A stretch of DNA of 41,041 bases from Prorocentrum cordatum (Eukaryota; Sar; Dinophyceae; Prorocentrales; Prorocentraceae). Below, in pieces: positions 26,236 through 35,816 of the stretch. A program made the translations under genes and the position numbers. Each line of letters begins with the position of its first letter. Positions within the stretch are counted from its first letter, which is position 1. The stretch lies in NCBI GenBank assembly GCA_963575745.1, contig CAUYUJ010000348.1, forward strand, positions 619,491 through 660,531, written 5' to 3'. The notes below the pieces were generated by a model. The model had not been told where the DNA came from, ran no database searches, and saw nothing but the letters and a program-made list of their open reading frames with translations.

Positions 26236-26766
26236 ATCCTCCTCCTCCTCCTCCTCCTCCCTCCTCCTCCTCCTCCTCCTCCTCCTCCTCCTCTCCGCTC
26301 CTTTTCCTCGTACTCCTCCTCCCTCCTCCTCCTCCTCCTCCTCTCCTCCTCCTCCTCCTTCTCCTCCTCCTCCTTCCTCCTCCTCCTCCTCCTCCTCCCT
26401 CCTCCTCCTCCTCCTCCTCCTCCTCCTCTCCTCCTCCTCCTCCTCCTCCTCCTTCTCCTCCCTCCTCTCCTCCTCCCCCCCCCTCCCCTCCTCCTCCTCC
26501 TCCTCCTCCTCCTCCTCTCCTCCTCCTCCTCCTCCTCCTCCTCCTCCTCCTCCTCCTCCTCCTCCTCCTCCTCCTCCTCCTTCTCCTCCTCCTCCCCCTG
26601 CTCCTCCTCCTCCTCCTCCTCTCCTCCTCCTCCTCTCCTCCTCCTCCTCCTCTCCTCCTCCTCCTCCTCCTCCTCCTCCTCCTCCCTCCTCCTCCTCCTC
26701 CTCTCCTCCTCTCCTCCTCCTCCCTCCTGCGCCTCCCCCTCCTCCTCCTCATCCCTCCTCCTCCTC
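26236..26766. repeat. Long CCT microsatellite
   Basis: About 530 bp of CTC triplets with many CTCC and CCCC phase slips. The long Gly/Arg/Glu ORF on the opposite strand is low complexity. Confidence 0.95.
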
Positions 26767-26976
26767 GCATGCCCCGCAGGGGATCCAGCGCGCCGATGCG
26801 CCCCTTCCCCGCAGCCCTATACACATACACACATTTCCGTATCGATGCACAGATACACAAACGCATGTTCGCATGCATCTCACAATACGTGTACACGATG
26901 TGTACAGGTGTGTGTCTGTGAGTACATACATATAGGCACAAAACATGCTTGCAGGTTGTAGCTGCATGTTTGCACA

Positions 26977-26979
<3 letters not shown>

Positions 26980-27021
<42 letters not shown>
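26980..27021. repeat. TA microsatellite
   Basis: About 20 TA units, preceded by 150 bp of ACACAT-rich sequence. Confidence 0.95.
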
Positions 27022-27024
<3 letters not shown>

Positions 27025-27062
27025 ATATATGTATAATACTACATATACACACCAATACATAT

Positions 27063-27105
27063 ACTAGAACCATCGCGCGCGCTTCGCGCGCGCTCAGGTT
27101 CTAGT
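27063..27105. other. 43-bp hairpin with CG-alternating stem
   Basis: Outer arms ACTAGAACC and GGTTCTAGT (9 bp, perfect), a 3x3 mismatch, then an 8-bp GCGCGCGC stem around TTC. It lies directly after AT-rich sequence. Could be a cruciform, a small RNA fold or a TIR remnant. Confidence 0.7.
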
Positions 27106-27299
27106 TGAGGTCGCCGCTCAGGTGCGATGCCCGCGACGATTCTTACCACGAAGACGGCGGCGTGCACTGCAAGCCACGTGTTCCGAAAGCGCACTTCTGG
27201 AACTTGGGAACGGAGATCCCCGATCCTCATCGTTCGCACGCCATGTTCCGGAGGAGCGTTCCCGGAGCATGGGGCGCCAGAGGCTCCCCCGCTCTTCCC

Positions 27300-28235
27300 C
27301 CCTCCCGGACTATCCTGCCGAGGAACTCTTGGGTTGCGTAGGGCCGGTCTTGCGGGCTCCCTGGGGCTCTCTGGGCCCGCCTAGGGCTGTCTGGGAGCAG
27401 ACCTGGAGGCGCGCCGGGCCCTATTGGAGCGCCGGAAAGCCGAAAAGACAAGAAGGCCACGATCCTCCAATTCCTACGTAAAATAAACGATTTGGGCCTG
27501 TTGGGACCCTCTTGGGGGTGCTCCTGAAGGCGTCTTGAGCCATGTTTGAAGCCTCTTGGGAGCTACCTGGGGCCTCCTGGGGCTCTCTTGAGGCGGAAGC
27601 GCTGGGTTTTCTGGACGCGGTCCGTCTCTTGGAAACCTCTCGGGCCTGTTTTAGGGCACTCGTTGGCTGCCCTGGGCGCTTCTTGGGCCAGCCTTGTGCT
27701 CTCCGGGACCGCCTCAGGGCGGCCTTGGGCGCTTTGGGAGCTGTTTGGGGGCGGTCTCGGAGGCCTCCTGGGCCGCCTGGGAGCGTCGGACAGCCGCAAT
27801 GATCATAAGGCCAAAACCCTTCCAAAACTATTGTAAAACCATCAATGTTTGGCCTGCTGGGGCCCTCGTGGGAGTGCTCTTGGAAGCGTTTGGAGCCATG
27901 TTGGAAGACTCTTGGGGGCTGCCTGGGGCCTCCGGGGTCACTGTTGAGGCGGGAGCCCTGGGTGTTCGGTACGCGGTCCCTCTCTTGGGCCCTTTTTGGG
28001 CTTGTTTTGGAGCCTTCTTGGGCTGTCGTGGGCGCTGATTGGGCCAGCCTTGGGCTCTCCAGGGCAGCCTTGGGCTTGTCTTGGGGGCCTCTGGGGCTGC
28101 TTGGGGGCGGACCTGGAGACCTCCTGGGCCGTCTTGGAGCGTCGTACAACCGACAAAAAACAGAAGGCCAAATTGGGAGTGCCCCTGGAAGCGTCTGGAG
28201 CCATGTTGGAGGCCTCCCGAAACCTCTACCACGTG
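27300..28235 (-). repeat. CCAAGA-rich family (G): ~355-bp higher-order tandem
   Basis: Three successive units aligned at GAGCG(C/T)CG: 27427, 27781 and 28137 (354 and 356 bp). Each unit has a unique core (on the minus strand: AT-rich, then GGCCTT..GGCTNTCCG) and ~250 bp of degenerate CCCAAGAGGC-like subrepeats. Long ORFs on both strands differ between units in frame and length. Confidence 0.8.
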
Positions 28236-28406
28236 CTTCGGCGACATGGGTCGAAGATGGGAACCATTCCTGGTGCTGAAACATCACCAGGGTCCGTCCA
28301 GAGCTGCTCTGGAGACGCCCCAGAGCGGCTCTGGAGAGGCCCGGCGGGGGGGGGATCCTCCCATGGCGAGTCGAGGCAGCTGGCCAGAGGCCCCCGGCCC
28401 CTCCCT

Positions 28407-28407
<1 letters not shown>

Positions 28408-28470
<63 letters not shown>

Positions 28471-28472
28471 TG

Positions 28473-28506
<34 letters not shown>

Positions 28507-28517
28507 TACACACACAC
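28408..28517. repeat. CA then TA/CA microsatellite
   Basis: ACACAC (28408-28438), TATATA with TGTA and CACA interruptions, then ACACAC again. Nearly symmetric, so it can fold. Confidence 0.95.
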
Positions 28518-28641
28518 GGTCGGCTGTGGCCGCCGACCAACAGCAACGTCAAGCGTGGCCGTGTGCACCCTGCCGTGCGGGCTGCGCGGGCACCGTGCAG
28601 ACCGGCCCGCCCGCGAGGTGCCAACTTTTACCAGCCTGGAG

Positions 28642-28774
28642 CATATCCCTATCCCTGAGCTGGGCATCGCGTCATCCCAATGCCAATCGCAGGGATTCCC
28701 TTAGTTTTTTTCGGGGCGCATCCCTGAGAGTGTCATCGCCTTTTTTGCGTGTCAATCTTAGGGATAGGGTTATG
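28642..28774. mobile_element. Small TIR element, 133 bp
   Basis: Ends CATATCCCTATCCCTGAG and, reverse-complemented, CATAACCCTATCCCTAAG: 15 of 18 match. No ORF. It abuts the next TIR element, whose end starts at 28774. Confidence 0.5.
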
Positions 28775-28957
28775 TCGGGCGTGTCCCCCTACAGGGGGAT
28801 TGTCGACGGAAAAAAAAAAAAAGTACCCCACGAAGGTCAACAAATATTTAAAACATTGTCCCCAGACTATTTTTGGACCATCTTGTGACTGTTTTTGGGG
28901 GGTACATGTCCTATTTTTCGTCGATCGAACATCCCCCTGCAGGGGGACAGGCCCGAC
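28774..28957. mobile_element. TIR element family 1 (184 bp)
   Basis: Left end GTCGGGCGTGTCCCCCTACA, then GGGGGAT. Right end, reverse-complemented, GTCGGGCCTGTCCCCCTGCA, then GGGGGAT. Each end therefore contains its own small palindrome, CCCCCTGCAGGGGG. The interior shares GTCCCCAGACTAT with the copy at 30016. Flanks are TTAT and TTAA. No ORF. Confidence 0.75.
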
Positions 28958-29514
28958 TTAATTCAGGATAGGGACAAAGTCGAGGCTGGTGCCAACTTGG
29001 CACGGTGCCACGGCGCCCACGAGGTGCCCACGTGGCGCGCGCCGGCACGGCGCGCGCGGGCGCCCGCCGTGGGCTGCAGCGCGGGCTCGGGCCTCGTCCT
29101 GGGCGCCCAGCGTGCGGGGCGCCCACGGCGCCCGCGGCTGCCACGGCGCCCGCGGCGCCCGCGGTGCCGCGGGGCGCGCGCGCGCCGCGGCACAGCGGGC
29201 GCGCGCCGCGGCACCGCGCGCGACCGCGGGCGCCGCGGGCGCGCGCCGAGCGCGACCGCGGGCGCCGTTGGCTACGTCGTGGCCGCGGGCGCCGCGGGCG
29301 CGGCGGCGGAGCGCGCGCGATCGCGCGCGCGCGCGGCGCGGGGCGCGCGCTGGGCGCGGGGGCGCCTTGGATGCCGTGGCCGTGGCCCCAGCGGCGGGCG
29401 CCTGCGCGCAGGTCAGCCAGTACTCGTCGATCTCGGCGGGGCTGTACCTCTCCAGGGCGGTGGGGGGCAGGTGAGCGAAACGCTTCCCTGACCAGTTTGC
29501 GGGAGGGCAGGCAC
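28958..29514. other. Extremely GC-rich segment, no gene supported
   Basis: From about 29030 to 29400 the sequence is almost only G and C, in GCGCGC, GGCGCCC and CCGCGGGCGCC motifs. ORFs are Ala/Arg/Gly-rich in every frame. It has Z-DNA-forming and hairpin-forming character. Confidence 0.7.
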
Positions 29515-29760
29515 TTAGTGGGCCCTGGAAACGACAGGGCCGTTTTTTTACCGGTTCCGTTTTGCCGTTTTTTTGCCAGTTCCGACGCCGTTTTTTTACC
29601 GGTTCCGTCGCCGTTCTTTTACGGGTTCCCGCTCCGGTCCCTATCCTGGAGCCGTTTTTGTTGCCGTTTCCAATCGCCGTTTTTTTGCCGCTTCCATGTT
29701 CAAGGAACACTTTTTCGGAAACGGTGAAAAAACGGCCCTGCCGTTTCCGGGGCCCACCAA
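29515..29760. mobile_element. TIR element family 3 (246 bp), interior made of TIR-like units
   Basis: 45-bp inverted ends matching at 40 positions: TTAGTGGGCCCTGGAAACG.. and TTGGTGGGCCCCGGAAACG.. . The TIR inner part (GCCGTTTTTTTACCGGTTCC) is repeated as a degenerate ~22-bp unit five to seven times across the interior. No ORF and no clear target duplication. Confidence 0.75.
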
Positions 29761-30015
29761 GGTCGGGAGCAAGGGTCGGGGACACGTGAGACTCGAGTAC
29801 GCATGGTTCATGTCTAATTCTTCGAAGGTTCTTTGATTTTTTTGGGGGGCCAAGATCCTGTCATTTCTGACTGCTCTATCTTGGGCCTCTGCCTGGGAAG
29901 CGCCCTAAAGGGGCCCACGAAGGGCAGGCAGCCCTGGGCGCCGGGCGTCTCCATTTCTTGGTGCACCGGGCGTTTGACGCCCAGTGTCGGGTCCCTGGGG
30001 CCATCACAAATTTAG

Positions 30016-30167
30016 GTCGGACCTGTCCCCCTACAGGGGGATTTTCGGCGAGAAATAGAAAATACTCCAAAAAGACTCCCAAATGGTCAAAACATACTAA
30101 AAAAATAGTCCCCAGACTATGTTTTCACTATTTTTGAATATTCCCCCTGTAGAGGGACAGGCCCGAC
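30016..30167. mobile_element. TIR element family 1 (152 bp)
   Basis: Left end GTCGGACCTGTCCCCCTACA, right end reverse-complemented GTCGGGCCTGTCCCTCTACA. Interior TAGTCCCCAGACTAT shared with 28774-28957. Flanks TTAG and TTAA. Confidence 0.75.
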
Positions 30168-30410
30168 TTAATCACAGATCGATGCCGCGGCGCATCATGA
30201 TGGGGTCCAGGTCTCCGGTCGCGATTTCCCGCGATGCCGCACGTGTCGAACCTCGGAGAGGAGGCAGGCAAGAGGGCGACGAGCATGCGTACGAGCTGCG
30301 AGATCACCAGAAGGGGCGCCAAAGTGCACGGAGTGCAGCCCCGGGAGGCCCAGAGAAGGACGGGAGAAAAGAGCCCAGGAGGGCTGCCTCTGTCTCCACT
30401 GGCCCTCCTC

Positions 30411-30448
30411 GGTGTGAATCTGTATCGGATCCGATGCGTATTCACACC
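30411..30448. other. 38-bp imperfect palindrome
   Basis: GGTGTGAAT and ATTCACACC arms around ATCGGATCCGAT, with four mismatched positions on each side. It is followed by 16-bp CTGGCCAGGGCCATC repeats (30454-30487). Confidence 0.65.
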
Positions 30449-30522
30449 GGCCCTGGCCAGGGCCATCCTGGCCAGGGCCATCCTGGCCCCGGGGTCGGGG
30501 CATGCCCCTCCCTGGTCGCCCT

Positions 30523-30769
30523 GACTCCGGATCCGCCCTATTTGGGGAAATTCGTAAGTGGGGCTTGGAATTTCCGCCTTACTTTTCAAGCCCCGCTGAT
30601 GCCAATTTCCGCCCTACTTTTCTGTTGCTGTTTCCGCCCTACTTCTGTGGATTTCCGCCCTACTTTGTCGGGTGCAGAAATTTCCGCCCCACTTTTTCGG
30701 CTTCTTATAGGCGGATTTCCGACGCAATTTTCAGTTGGGAAAAAGCCAAAGTAGGGCGGATCCGGAGTC
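30523..30769 (+). mobile_element. TIR element family 2 (247 bp), interior made of TIR-like units
   Basis: Ends GACTCCGGATCCGCCCTA on both sides as inverted repeats. The motif TTTCCGCCCTACTTTTC occurs about five times inside in one direction. The termini carry the same TCCGCCCTACTTT core. No ORF. A second copy lies at 38601-38840 in the opposite orientation. From 30770 to 31084 no gene is seen. Confidence 0.85.
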
Positions 30770-31084
30770 GGGGCGGGGTCGGGCCAGTGAGGTGTATGCA
30801 CCAGGCCTATGCCCAGGATGGGAGCCGCCAGGGTCGGTGTCAGCGCCCCTCCACTAATGGGCACTTTGGCCAGCGGCCCGGCGAACCCAACCCTCCCCAA
30901 TGTGGGCGCCGCTGCATTGCCAGAAGGAGGCTTTGAGGTGGCAGCTTTCGGCAGATCCCACCAGCCCTCCCGGCGCAGGTGGTCTAGGGGGGGTCCTCTT
31001 CCAACCCCCATTTTCCCCTTCGGGGAAGGGTTTACCCCTCCCCCCCACCCCTCCCCTGGACCTGGACGGGGGGGGCGGCGGGTA

Positions 31085-31760
31085 GTTGGAGCGTCCAAGA
31101 TGGCCCAAGACGGCTCCAAGAGGGCCTCGGAAAACCCAAAATGACCTCCAAGATGGCTCGAGATAGCGCAAGATGCCTCAAGACGGCTTTCAAGATGCTC
31201 CAAGAAGCCCCAAGAACGCTCCAAGACGGCTCCCAGAAGCCTCCGAGACATACAAGGAGTTCCCCAAGAGGCCAAAAACCTTCGAAAACCTTATAAGAAT
31301 CACTGATTATGGCTTTTTCGCCTTTTCGCTTCCGATGGCCATCCGAGGGCTCAAAATTGCTCCAAGATGCTCAAGAGGGCCCCAGGACAGATCCAAGAGA
31401 GCACCACGACGGCCCCAAGAGCGCCCAAGAGCCCTCCAAGAGCGCCCCAAGAGCGCACCAAGAGGCGACTTTGGGGGCTCCCGAGGGGGGACCCTGGTTG
31501 AAGCTCCACTCTTTTTGATCGATGTCCTCCAAGCTGGCCCCAAGAGCGCCCCTCAAGCTCCCAAGAGCGCCCCAAGAGGGCTCCAAGAGGCGCCCAGACG
31601 GCCCCAAGAGGCGCCCAAGAGGCATCCAAGAGGCTGCCAAGAGGCCCCCAAGAGGCCTCAAGATGATTTCCGAAGCACCCCAGACGCTCAAAGAAGCCTC
31701 TGGGCCCGCCAAGAGGCCCCCAAGACGCTCCAAGAAGCCTCCACTGGAGGACCCTTCCTC
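31085..31760 (+). repeat. CCAAGA-rich repeat family (G)
   Basis: About 50 degenerate CCAAGANGGC units, with one core at 31270-31345 (AACCTTCGAAAACCTTATAA.. TCGCCTTTTCGCTTCCGATG) and a second possible core near 31490-31530. It is the opposite orientation to 27300-28235. Confidence 0.75.
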
Positions 31761-31818
31761 TGTGTGCTGCCCACTTCCCAGATCGCGGCAACTCCTCTGG
31801 GCATCGTTTCTGGATTGG

Positions 31819-31936
31819 CTGGTGGGGTTACTTTTTCGACGTTTTTCGTCGCAGCCGCAGGCGAATGCGCCGGCGGCGTGCTGGTGGGGTTACTTTTTTT
31901 TTACAGCCGCAGGCGGAAGCGCCGGCGGCGGCGGGT
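31819..31936. repeat. ~60-bp tandem duplication
   Basis: GCTGGTGGGGTTACTTTTT and CAGCCGCAGGCG..GCGCCGGCGGC occur twice in the same order. GCTGGTGGGGTTAC recurs alone at about 34397. From 31937 to 33018 the sequence is unique and holds only unsupported ORFs. Confidence 0.75.
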
Positions 31937-33018
31937 CACGGTCGGGCTGCGGCCGTGACGAATTACCCGCGCGCGCGCGGGGGCCGCGGACCAGGCGGCG
32001 GTGCAAACTGCAGCCCAGGGAGTCTGAGGGGTCAGCCATCCAGGAAGCAGGGCGGACGCAGCCAAAATGGCGCGCCGCACATCCCCAGTCATGGATCTTG
32101 CCGGTCGGACAATCGCATGGTAGTGGGAATCAGTCTCCGTGCAAGGGAGGTGTCAGAGTGCCCAGGGTGTCAGTCGGGTATGAACGGACCGAAGGCGTAG
32201 AACTGACGTCGTCCAGCAGGGAATGGAATTTCTGACAGCGCCAGCGAACCGTCGCAGCTTCAGAAAACGCATCCGGCGGCTGACAGGGTACGCCTGAAGT
32301 CGTAGACAACCGGGGTCAAGCTCAGAACAACTGCGGAGGGATGCGTCTGCACGCGAGAGATCAACGACATGATGTGACGCAGTGCAGGGGTACACCTGCA
32401 CCCGACCTGGAGAGAGACACGCGGTCAATCGAGAGTAACGGGGCGTGTACCAGGAAGCGACTAAGTGACAAACCGCGGCTCTCCACCCACGCAGAGGGGC
32501 CAGTAAGAGGAAAGCGCTCAGAGAAGCTACGCTGCCGCATACCCACTGCAGCACAAGCAATCCGTAGTCACGAAGTCCCAGGGAGTGGTCGCTCAACCAG
32601 GTTGAGCGTGGGAGCGACGATGGGGAGACGTCAGTGCGCCCCTCCCTCGCGGCGAGCGGTGCAACACTAGCCACTGGATAGCACACCACGGGAACCGCTG
32701 CAAGATTGTGAAGTCATGTACGGGAGCACGCCTGCGACCCAGTCAGAGAACGGCTTCAGCGGACCAGGTGGGCATTCCGCCGTCGCGGCGGGGCGACCCA
32801 CGTCAAAGGACCGTCTGAACAACGTGAGACCCACGGACGATGAGTCCAAGCCCAGGGTCGCTCCCAGGGAAGGCGAAAAAGCGCGGCTGAAGGCCGAAGT
32901 AACTTGGGGAAACCCAGGGAGTAGAAGCGCGGATCTGGGTGTGACGAGGCGAAACCACCATTGCGTCGGACTCAAAGTTGCGGGCCAGGACGAGCCTGGC
33001 AAGGTGAAAACAGCCATA

Positions 33019-33490
33019 GCGGGGCCAGGGGCCGCTATGACCACACGCAACACGTGGTGTAGCAATGCGGACGGTATTGCTGGTACACACACTTGGGTCC
33101 AAAGGCAGGAAGTGCACGTACCAGGGAGGGCGGCGGGATGCCGCCAAGCGAGTCTGTTGTCGGAGGTGCAGCTGAAGGCTGCTGTTTTGTTAGAGAAACC
33201 CAGCGATTATAAGCGCGACTCGGGACAGAGACGTGGCGGAGCACATCCGTCGGTCACGAAGCCGCACGGCCGAGGACGGATCCGCCCGGGCCAAAAGTGA
33301 GATCAACTACAGCGGGGCCAGGGGCCAACTAGGGTCTGCACGCAGCACTCCCCCGCGCTGCAATGCAGATGGTATTGCTGGTCGACACATCTGGGTCCAA
33401 AGGCAAGAAGTGTGTGCACCAGGGAGGGAGGCAGCACGGCTGCCACACGGGTTGAGAGAGCAACGGGAGGTAGCTGAAGGCTGCGCGAAG
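33019..33490. repeat. Diverged tandem duplication, period ~293 bp
   Basis: GCGGGGCCAGGGGCC at 33019 and 33312. Each copy is followed by GGTATTGCTGGT, TGGGTCCAAAGGCA, CACCAGGGAGG (first copy TACCAGGGAGG) and AGCTGAAGGCTGC in the same order. No conserved frame. Confidence 0.75.
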
Positions 33491-34777
33491 TGTGAAGCAC
33501 GGTCGAAATACCTGTCTCTCTAGGTGATGGGATGGGTGGGAGGGGAGCTCAGTCGCCCCATCGTTGCCTTTTTTCCCCACGTTCGTCGGGCCTGCCTCCA
33601 CCACGCTTGCCTCCCGACTGCCAACGGTCGTCGTGCCAGCCAGCGTTCCAGTCACTCTGCCAGGTGCCCAGGCGTACCAGGAGCTTGTCGCTCGCTCGCG
33701 CCATCTGCTCTGCTGGTGGTTGCCCTTGCCCGTGCCATCGGGCCGTGTGTGGCGCAGGTAGTCAGCCCGCACTTTTGCCCAATCGATGCGGAAGTCGAAC
33801 CTCCTGTCCATCAAGTAGGCGTTGTATCCGCAGCCCTTCCAGTCGTCCAAAAACTTGTTGATGGTCGCGTCCGAGTGCAGCCTCGGATCTGACTTGGGTT
33901 CCCTGGACCCAGGGAGCCGAATGCCTTGTGTGTAGGCCGTCCACAGAGCACAGAATACTCCACCCAACTCCATTAGGTGTCTGGTGAGGCGCTTGGCGGG
34001 TGGCTCTCCGCAGCGCTCCGAGTCCACGGAGCCCAACCAGGCCTTGTACATGGGGCCTCCATGGGAGTCGGTCAGCTGGTTGAGTGTGTGTCGTTCCGCT
34101 GATCGAGGGTAGGCAGGCCTATGGCCAGGTGCCTGTGGGTTGCGTAGTGGGGGACGACGACCCTGCGCATCACCCCTGTCGCGGGCGACTTCGTCGTGAT
34201 CTGGTCCCCTGGCTCCACTGGCATTTTGGTCGGTGTTGGCTGGGCCACCCCAGGCAGCTATCGGGTCGCGGTCAGAGCTGGGTTCCATGCTGTCTGCCGT
34301 TGGGCTCCGCTGAGGCGCCTTGTCGCCGGGGCCATCGTCGTCGACCTCCGTGGCCGAGCCCGAACAGGATCCAGGAGGAGGAGACTCTCGGGGGCATCCA
34401 AAGCTGGTGGGGTTACGCAAAGCGACTAGAATTTCCCAGATACCCGTTAGTGAATACCCGTTCCGGTGCCGCTGACGGTGTCTTGTGTGGCCGATCCCGA
34501 ACACCTGAGTCGAGAAATGCATATGCCAGCGTCTCTTGGGGCTCCCGCCAGCTTCCGCCAGCCCTCCGCCGGCTTCCTCAGCACGAAGGAAACGGGCCCC
34601 GAGGAAAACGGGTCCTGGCTTCATCCTGCGTCGTTTTCTGACGACAGTCCCGGTGCCCGTGGAGGGCCTCAGGCGCACGAGCACGGCGAAACGCCTCAGG
34701 AGCCGTCTCCCTCGGGACCCGCGTCCTTCCTGGCGAATTTTCCGGCGGCGGAGCCGCCCCCGCTCTGCTCCCGCCAA
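33329..34777 (-). CDS. Possible coding region of unknown function
   Basis: A 482-codon ORF. Only its middle (about 33740-34430, residues ~120-345) looks like protein: codons end mostly in G or C and composition is balanced. Examples are MYKAWLGSVDSERCGEP, LMELGGVFCALWTAYTQGIR and TINKFLDDWKGCGYNAYLMD. It has no membrane segment and no motif I recognise. The N-terminal ~100 codons overlap a dispersed repeat (34600-34700), and the C-terminal ~60 overlap a tandem duplication on the other strand. The real gene may therefore be one or two exons inside this ORF, or a decayed retroelement gag. No reliable start or splice site could be chosen. Confidence 0.35.
   Translation of the reverse strand: MAGAERGRLRRRKIRQEGRGSRGRRLLRRFAVLVRLRPSTGTGTVVRKRRRMKPGPVFLGARFLRAEEAGGGLAEAGGSPKRRWHMHFSTQVFGIGHTRHRQRHRNGYSLTGIWEILVALRNPTSFGCPRESPPPGSCSGSATEVDDDGPGDKAPQRSPTADSMEPSSDRDPIAAWGGPANTDQNASGARGPDHDEVARDRGDAQGRRPPLRNPQAPGHRPAYPRSAERHTLNQLTDSHGGPMYKAWLGSVDSERCGEPPAKRLTRHLMELGGVFCALWTAYTQGIRLPGSREPKSDPRLHSDATINKFLDDWKGCGYNAYLMDRRFDFRIDWAKVRADYLRHTRPDGTGKGNHQQSRWRERATSSWYAWAPGRVTGTLAGTTTVGSREASVVEAGPTNVGKKGNDGATELPSHPSHHLERQVFRPCFTLRAAFSYLPLLSQPVWQPCCLPPWCTHFLPLDPDVSTSNTICIAARGSAACRP
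34600..34700 (-). repeat. Dispersed repeat family F, partial copy
   Basis: The reverse complement has GCCGTGCTCGTGCGCCTGAG, GTCAGAAAACGACGCAGGAT and AGGACCCGTTTTCC-type blocks, in family F order. From 34701 to 35290 nothing but a (GT)10 run (34913-34932) is recognised. Confidence 0.5.
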
Positions 34778-35281
34778 CTAGCCTTCCGGCAGCGACTTCT
34801 CCACCACTCGAGCGCGAGGCCCTCTGTGGAGCGCCCCTTGTGAACACAGCTCTCGCCGCCCGGGGAAGCCAAATCAGTCAACATCGCATCGGGACACATC
34901 ATCGGATCGGAATGTGTGTGTGTGTGTGTGTCGGATCGGCCTGCACCGGCACGGAGTCGGAATCCAATCCCGTCGGCCGCTCCAGGATGCACTACAGCGC
35001 AACGCACGAACCAGGCCGCGCTGGACCGTCCGAGCGTCGGAATCGAGCCGGGCCAGGGCAGCGGGACGCATGGTCTCCTCGCAGTTCTCTGCTTCCTCTC
35101 CTCCTTATCATCAGCCTCCTCCCCTCCCCTTCCCCCTGGGCCTATCCCTGGTCCTTATCGCCTGGCTTCTGGGGCATAACTCGGGCCTCCGGCGGCCGTT
35201 CGGGACGTTCGGGCCACCCCAGGAACACTCTTGGCGAGGCGTAGCTGTTAGAGTGCACCTCGAGGCACGGAAACCGCATAC

Positions 35282-35600
35282 TCCTCCTCCTCAGCCTCCT
35301 CCCAGGGGCGCTCCTCATCTTGAACGTTCTCCTCCTGAGCCATGCCTCCTCCGCCTTCTTCTTCTCCTCGGCATCCTGCTCCATACCTCCGCAGCCTTCT
35401 CCTCCTCGCACCTCCCTGCCTCCCCTCCTCCTCCTCCTCCTCCTCCTCCTCCTCCTCCTCCTCCTCCTCCTCCTCCTCCTCCTCCTCCCTCTCCTCCTCC
35501 CTCCTCCTCCTCCTCCCTCCTCCTTCTCCTCCGCCTCTTTCCCTTCTCCTCCCTCCTCCTCCTCCTCCGCCTCTTTCCCTCCTCCTCCTCCCCCTCGTCC
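35282..35600. repeat. CCT microsatellite
   Basis: A pure CTC core at 35424-35487, with impure CTC/TTC/CCG flanks. The pyrimidine bias continues to about 35800. Confidence 0.9.
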
Positions 35601-35816
35601 ACCTGGGGCGTGTTCCACATCCTCTTCTTCAGCTTTCCCCTCCTGCTCCGAAACTCCGCGGCCCTCTCCTCCGTCTTCTCGTCCCTCCGCATTCTGTATC
35701 GTGCGCCTCCTGCTCCAGCTCCTGGTGCTGGTCCTGCGCATCGGTAGCGTCCCTCTCCTTCTCCCCATTCTCCTGCTGCTGCTTTTCCTGCTTCGTCTCC
35801 TGCCACGACAGTCATC

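Noticed and set aside
27421-28515. 364-codon minus-strand Pro/Lys/Arg-rich ORF
   Set aside because: It follows the degenerate CCAAGA repeat and runs into CA/TA microsatellites. Frames are not conserved between the ~355-bp units.
32060-32071. 12-nt match to the spliced leader (GCCATTTTGGCT on the minus strand)
   Set aside because: The match stops before CAAG, is largely palindromic by itself, and has no gene downstream. Probably chance.
32153-32689. 178-codon minus-strand ORF with hydrophobic stretches
   Set aside because: Composition and codon use do not look coding and the opposite strand is equally open. No family recognised.
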